The position numbers were made by a program, and so were the translations under genes. From positions 48,965 to 112,964 of the forward strand of contig CACBVW010000001.1 in the NCBI GenBank assembly GCA_902542765.1: a stretch of 64,000 bases of DNA. The letters run 5' to 3'. Under the pieces are notes generated by a model, which was not told where the DNA came from, did no database searches, and saw only the letters and a list, made by a program, of their open reading frames with translations. Shown in pieces: positions 60,293 to 64,000 of this stretch (the first letter of the stretch is position 1; each line of letters starts with the position of its first letter). This DNA is from an uncultured SAR116 cluster alpha proteobacterium. Its GTDB lineage: Bacteria; Pseudomonadota; Alphaproteobacteria; Puniceispirillales; Marisalimonadaceae.

Positions 60293-61933
60293 ATGATTAA
60301 AAATGCGCTAATTCTCTTTATTTCATTAAATTTGATAGGTTGTAATATCAAATCAAAACTTTCATATATACCCCAAGATCATTACAATCAAAAAAACAAT
60401 ACTTCATATGTAGGAAATTATCTTACCGCTAATTATTCAATTAAAAAAGGGGATGCTTATACTGCTAGTAGAATACTAAATAGAAATCTCAATAATCTAA
60501 AGCTTATGGAAATTAAGTTTTTTTCAAATCTAGTTAGTGGAAATTTTAATACTGCTGATAAGGTTTCCCATAAATTAAAAGTTAATGGTAAAATTAATAC
60601 TTTATATGATTTACCCAAATATATTTTAAAAATTAAAAATAATGATTTTAAGGGGAGTCTAGAGGTTTTTAAAAATCAAAAATTATTTTTTAATGTTGAT
60701 GATTTAAATAATTTAATCAAATTATGGATTAAGGAAACAGAAAATCAACAAAACGATTTATCAAGAAACAATTATAACAATACATCTGTCCATGAGTTAT
60801 TAATATTAGAGAATTTTTATAATTCTGATAAACTAATTAAAATTGCCGATTTAATTTATAATAATAATAATAATTTAAATAGTCATGATTTTTTTTTGTT
60901 AGCAGGATTTTACTTCAGAGTAAATAATTTCGAAAAATCAAAAGAGATTATAAAATCAAAACTACCAAGTCAGTTTGATAAAATTAACATAATTAATAAT
61001 TTTTCTAAGAAAAAAAACATATTTAGAAAAGTCCAAAATTTAAGTTTTATTTTAGCTTCTAAAATTTACAACATGATATATGAAGATAGCTCTAAAATAA
61101 ATAACTCTTATTCTTATCAAAAAATATTGTTAGAGTTTAGTGTTTTTCTGGAACCTAAAATGGACATTTCTAAATATGCGTTAGCAGAAATCTATTCATA
61201 TGAAAAAACCTATAAAACAGCATTCAGAATTTTAGACACCATACCTGAAAAATCATTTTTTTCTTTACCAGCAAATCTTAAAAAATTAGACATAATAAAA
61301 TCTTCTAGTTTGAATATAGAGTATAAAGCATTACTCTTCAAAATTATTAAAGTCTGGCCTGATAATAAATTTGTTTTATATAGACTTGCAAATTACTACA
61401 AATCGAAATCTTTGTATCATAAGTCTCTAAAAATTTATAAAAAAATTTTAGATCACTATGATACGAATGAACGTGATTTATTTTTATATGCTTCTAATTT
61501 AGATAAAATAGGTAAATGGAAAGAAGCAAGAGTTTTATTCTTAGAACTTTTAAGAAAAAATCCAAGTGATACCTTCACATTAAATTATGTCTCTTATAAA
61601 TTAGCTTTAAAAAATCAAGAATTAGAACTTGCTTTCGATTTAATTAAAAAAGCTTTAGAAATAGATCCTGATAATGGCTATTTTTTGGACACTCTTGGTT
61701 GGGTAGAATATAAGAGAAATAATTTTTATTCAGCACTTTACTTTTTAGAAAAATCAGTTTCTATCCTTCCAAGAAGTGCTGAAGTTATAGATCACCTTGG
61801 TGATTGCTATTTTATGTTAAATAGAAAAAAAGAGGCTATTTTTGAGTGGAATAAGGCTCTTAAATATGAAACTAACATTAATACAATTAAAAAAATCAAA
61901 GAAAAAATAAGACAACATGACCGTCTATTATAA
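60293..61933 (+). CDS. TPR-repeat outer-membrane-type lipoprotein
   Basis: This 546-residue protein begins MIKNALILFISLNLIGC, a lipoprotein signal with lipobox LIGC (Cys17). The ATG at 60293 is chosen over an upstream TTG because the lipobox fits it. The rest is rich in Lys/Asn/Ile and forms tetratricopeptide-like helices, clearest in the last third: PSDTFTLNYVSYKLALK, AFDLIKKALEIDPDNGYFLD and VEYKRNNFYSALYFLEKSV. Similar TPR proteins lie before ispE in many alphaproteobacteria. It probably scaffolds envelope complexes; no partner is known. It overlaps ispE by 17 bp. Confidence 0.85.
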   Translation: MIKNALILFISLNLIGCNIKSKLSYIPQDHYNQKNNTSYVGNYLTANYSIKKGDAYTASRILNRNLNNLKLMEIKFFSNLVSGNFNTADKVSHKLKVNGKINTLYDLPKYILKIKNNDFKGSLEVFKNQKLFFNVDDLNNLIKLWIKETENQQNDLSRNNYNNTSVHELLILENFYNSDKLIKIADLIYNNNNNLNSHDFFLLAGFYFRVNNFEKSKEIIKSKLPSQFDKINIINNFSKKKNIFRKVQNLSFILASKIYNMIYEDSSKINNSYSYQKILLEFSVFLEPKMDISKYALAEIYSYEKTYKTAFRILDTIPEKSFFSLPANLKKLDIIKSSSLNIEYKALLFKIIKVWPDNKFVLYRLANYYKSKSLYHKSLKIYKKILDHYDTNERDLFLYASNLDKIGKWKEARVLFLELLRKNPSDTFTLNYVSYKLALKNQELELAFDLIKKALEIDPDNGYFLDTLGWVEYKRNNFYSALYFLEKSVSILPRSAEVIDHLGDCYFMLNRKKEAIFEWNKALKYETNINTIKKIKEKIRQHDRLL

Positions 61934-62810
61934 TATTTCTGCACCTGCAAAACTTAATTTAAATTTATTCGTAAAACATAAATCAGCAGATGGGCTTCAT
62001 TTTCTAGAGAGTGATATCTGCTTTTTAGAATTGATTGATAAAATTTATTTAAAATTCAGTCAAGAAGATACTTTTCATCAAAATAAAGAAAATTCATTTT
62101 TTATCGACCCAAAAAAAAATTTAATTTGGCAAGCAATCAACAAATTCAGATTTCATACAAACTGGGATAAAAAATTTGAAATTTACCTAGATAAAAATAT
62201 TCCAATTGGGTCTGGTTTAGGTGGAGGTTCGGCAGATGCAGCAGCAACACTGGTACTTCTTAGAACACTTTTTAACAAAGATAACAATCATAATAAAATA
62301 CCTATATCCAAAATATTACAAATTGGTGGAGAGTTAGGATCTGACATACCTTCATGTATTATAAGTAAAGATTTAAGGTTAAGTGGTTATGGCAAAGAAA
62401 TAAAAAGAAAAAAATTTCCAAGTAATTATTATTTCCTAATAATTTATCCAAACATCGAACTATTAACTAAATCTGTATTCCAACATTACTCTGATATTAA
62501 AAATTATGATCGTAAATCAAAAGAAATACTTTTTGAAAACATAATCATTCATAATTCTCTTTTACTTTCAGCTATTAGTCTGGCGCCGAAAATTAAAGAT
62601 ATTTTAAATAATTTAAGAAAAATACCTAATCTTGTTGCTTATGGTATGACAGGAAGTGGTTCTACATGCTTTGGTATAGTGAAAAATTTAAAAGATATAC
62701 CTAATCCAAATAAGTACTTCAATAATAAATATTTTATTTGGTTTGGACAAAAGGCTAATTTCAATTTGAATAGGGTAGGGTTCTCTAAAGTTCTTGAAAA
62801 TAAATTTTAA
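61917..62810 (+). CDS. ispE: 4-diphosphocytidyl-2-C-methyl-D-erythritol kinase
   Basis: This 297-residue GHMP kinase acts in the MEP isoprenoid pathway. The substrate-binding block ISAPAKLNLNLFV is at the N-terminus, the ATP-binding motif is PIGSGLGGGSADAAATL, and the third motif reads YGMTGSGSTCFGIV. All three are intact. The start at 61917 overlaps the preceding TPR gene by 17 bp, consistent with coupling. It ends 21 bp before tRNA-Gln. Confidence 0.95.
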   Translation: MTVYYNISAPAKLNLNLFVKHKSADGLHFLESDICFLELIDKIYLKFSQEDTFHQNKENSFFIDPKKNLIWQAINKFRFHTNWDKKFEIYLDKNIPIGSGLGGGSADAAATLVLLRTLFNKDNNHNKIPISKILQIGGELGSDIPSCIISKDLRLSGYGKEIKRKKFPSNYYFLIIYPNIELLTKSVFQHYSDIKNYDRKSKEILFENIIIHNSLLLSAISLAPKIKDILNNLRKIPNLVAYGMTGSGSTCFGIVKNLKDIPNPNKYFNNKYFIWFGQKANFNLNRVGFSKVLENKF

Positions 62811-62831
62811 ATAATGTAATCCAATTGTCAA

Positions 62832-62906
62832 TGGGGCGTAGCCAAGTGGTAAGGCATCGGGTTTTGATCCCGTGTACCGTAGGTTCGAATCCTACCGCCC
62901 CAGCCA
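62832..62906 (+). tRNA. tRNA-Gln (anticodon TTG)
   Basis: This 75-base cloverleaf has acceptor arms TGGGGCG and CGCCCCA, D-arm GTAGCCAAGTGGTAAGGC and anticodon arm TCGGGTTTTGATCCCG with anticodon TTG. The T-arm is GTAGGTTCGAATCCTAC. CCA is encoded. It lies immediately downstream of ispE in the same direction. Confidence 0.98.
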
Positions 62907-62930
62907 TTATCTAAATAGATAAATACTTTT
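62907..62930. terminator. probable terminator hairpin between tRNA-Gln and the cupin gene
   Basis: Directly after the CCA of tRNA-Gln lies a perfect inverted repeat TTATCTA-AA-TAGATAA (62907-62922), followed by ATACTTTTT. It could stop transcription from ispE-tRNA-Gln. A second weak hairpin (GTTTC/GAAAC) follows before the convergent cupin gene. The stem is AT-only apart from one pair, so strength is doubtful. Confidence 0.45.
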
Positions 62931-62954
62931 TAAGTTTCGCGTGAGAAACAAATC

Positions 62955-64000
62955 TTACTTTAACACCTTCATGTTAGTTAGATTTTCTATACATTCTGTA
63001 ATAATTTCTTTAGACGTATTCTTAAATTCTGTTAAAATAAGTTTATCAGTTATAAATTCTCTATCAAGAATATATTGTGTTAAATCACAATATTGTTTTG
63101 GAACTTCTACAGAATTTTTACCACTTATTAAAAACGATTTATTATCTTTTTTCTCAAATCTGACTGATTTGTCAACATCATATCTAATGCCTTCTAAAAC
63201 TAAACTTTTTATAGAATATTCTTTAATCTTATAGGGCCAATCATTAATATTTGTATTTAAAATTTCAAGTGTTTCTTCAGAATTAATAATATCAGCCATT
63301 TCTTTTGAGAATTTACCCAATATTACTTTTAAATCATTTTTATTCGGGTTTAGCTGGATATCTTGTCTCATAAAATCGTTTAAAATAAATTTCTCCCATA
63401 AACTTGACATCAAATCTATTGGCTTAAAATAGGTAAGGCCAAATGCCACATGAATTGCACCATTTTTTGAAGCCAGAGCGTCATGATATTGGCCCCTTGG
63501 AATATACAATAGATCGCCAGGTTTTAATGTAACTTGATCAACAAGTTTTCCAGCTCTTTTTATTCTTTCATCTGAACTAATTTTAAAAAAAGGATGATTA
63601 ATAGGAGAATCTTCAATATTTTCGTAAATATTCCACACTTTTTCACCTTCAAAATGAAATGCAAAAACATCATGCAAATCAAAATGTGGACCAAAGGCTT
63701 TATGGCTAGCCATAGAAAAGTATAAGTTTCCTTGACACCTACCTTGAGTTGATCTTTGAAGCTCATCTGATATATTCAATAGGTTTGTATTATACTTTTC
63801 AATATCATTTAAAATTATAGAAGCTCCTTTAGAAACTAATTTTTGTACTTTATCTACATCGGGTCTATTATTACTTCCTGTAATATCAATACTCAAAGAT
63901 GAATAATCATTAGAATTTATTGTTTTTTGATCCAACATCATTTTAAAATTTTTATTATTCCAAATATTAGATTTTGAAAGCATATCATCAAGAATCTCAA
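62955..64000 (-). CDS. JmjC-like cupin domain protein (ribosomal oxygenase type), 5' end outside the window
   Basis: The frame has no stop between 62955 and the right edge, so the gene probably starts beyond it; an internal ATG at 63983 gives 342 residues. The JmjC/cupin core contains the iron-binding HxD in FGPHFDLHDVFAFHF and a distal His in YIPRGQYHDALASK. EGEKVWNIYEN and LKPGDLLYIPRG are typical of RoxA/MINA53-like 2-oxoglutarate oxygenases, which hydroxylate ribosomal proteins or small molecules. The target cannot be told. It is convergent with tRNA-Gln. Confidence 0.85.
   Translation of the reverse strand, partial: EILDDMLSKSNIWNNKNFKMMLDQKTINSNDYSSLSIDITGSNNRPDVDKVQKLVSKGASIILNDIEKYNTNLLNISDELQRSTQGRCQGNLYFSMASHKAFGPHFDLHDVFAFHFEGEKVWNIYENIEDSPINHPFFKISSDERIKRAGKLVDQVTLKPGDLLYIPRGQYHDALASKNGAIHVAFGLTYFKPIDLMSSLWEKFILNDFMRQDIQLNPNKNDLKVILGKFSKEMADIINSEETLEILNTNINDWPYKIKEYSIKSLVLEGIRYDVDKSVRFEKKDNKSFLISGKNSVEVPKQYCDLTQYILDREFITDKLILTEFKNTSKEIITECIENLTNMKVLK

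Overview
The window is AT-rich (roughly 70% A+T by eye), densely packed, and carries an almost entirely alphaproteobacterial gene set. Diagnostic signs are the block sdhCDAB - zapE - mdh - sucCDAB - lpdA, the block ffh - rpsP - rimM - trmD - rplS - leuCD - leuB - asd, and a CcrM-type GANTC methyltransferase. Short intergenic gaps, a DMSP demethylase-like gene, a glycine-betaine-type ABC transporter and malate synthase G suggest a streamlined marine alphaproteobacterium of the kind seen in Pelagibacterales or HIMB59-like lineages. The exact lineage cannot be fixed from this window.

Positions 1-32.3 kb are almost all on the minus strand. They hold the 5' end of htpG, a class II aldolase-family gene, one plus-strand SMR efflux gene, and the lower TCA cycle: lpdA, sucB, sucA, sucD, sucC, mdh, then zapE and the four sdh genes. 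Next come an EamA permease, asd, leuB, leuD, leuC, ribosome and tRNA maturation genes (rplS, trmD, rimM, rpsP), the SRP pair ffh and ftsY, then mtaB, dapF, xthA, lolA, ftsK and dapC. From 32.4 to 37.8 kb there is a UbiH-type monooxygenase, a DUF971 gene, a Lon-N domain gene, a CnoX-like thioredoxin, and a two-gene sugar dehydrogenase/aminotransferase operon.

A tRNA-Gly at 37.9 kb borders a small accessory islet (about 38.0-40.7 kb). It contains a secreted low-complexity protein, a tandem pair of roughly 70% identical small proteins, two very small membrane proteins and a DUF4174-like protein with an extra C-terminal domain. After it comes a one-carbon neighbourhood: a dmdA-like gene divergent from a metF-like gene, followed by purT. 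A proX-proW-proV betaine/osmolyte transporter has a strong terminator hairpin after proX. UDP-sugar genes (UDP-glucose dehydrogenase, galU, phosphohexomutase), glcB, ccrM, rnhB, moaB, a lytic transglycosylase, a uracil-DNA glycosylase-family gene, a TPR lipoprotein, ispE, tRNA-Gln and a JmjC-like cupin gene follow to the right edge.

The most unusual observation is that the E2 subunit of 2-oxoglutarate dehydrogenase appears permuted: its E3-binding domain lies before the lipoyl domain. Others worth a check are the 45-bp repeats in rpsP, the loss of active-site motifs in the family 4 uracil-DNA glycosylase homologue, the islet beside tRNA-Gly, and the dmdA/metF/purT cluster. I saw no CRISPR array, insertion sequence or intact integrase.
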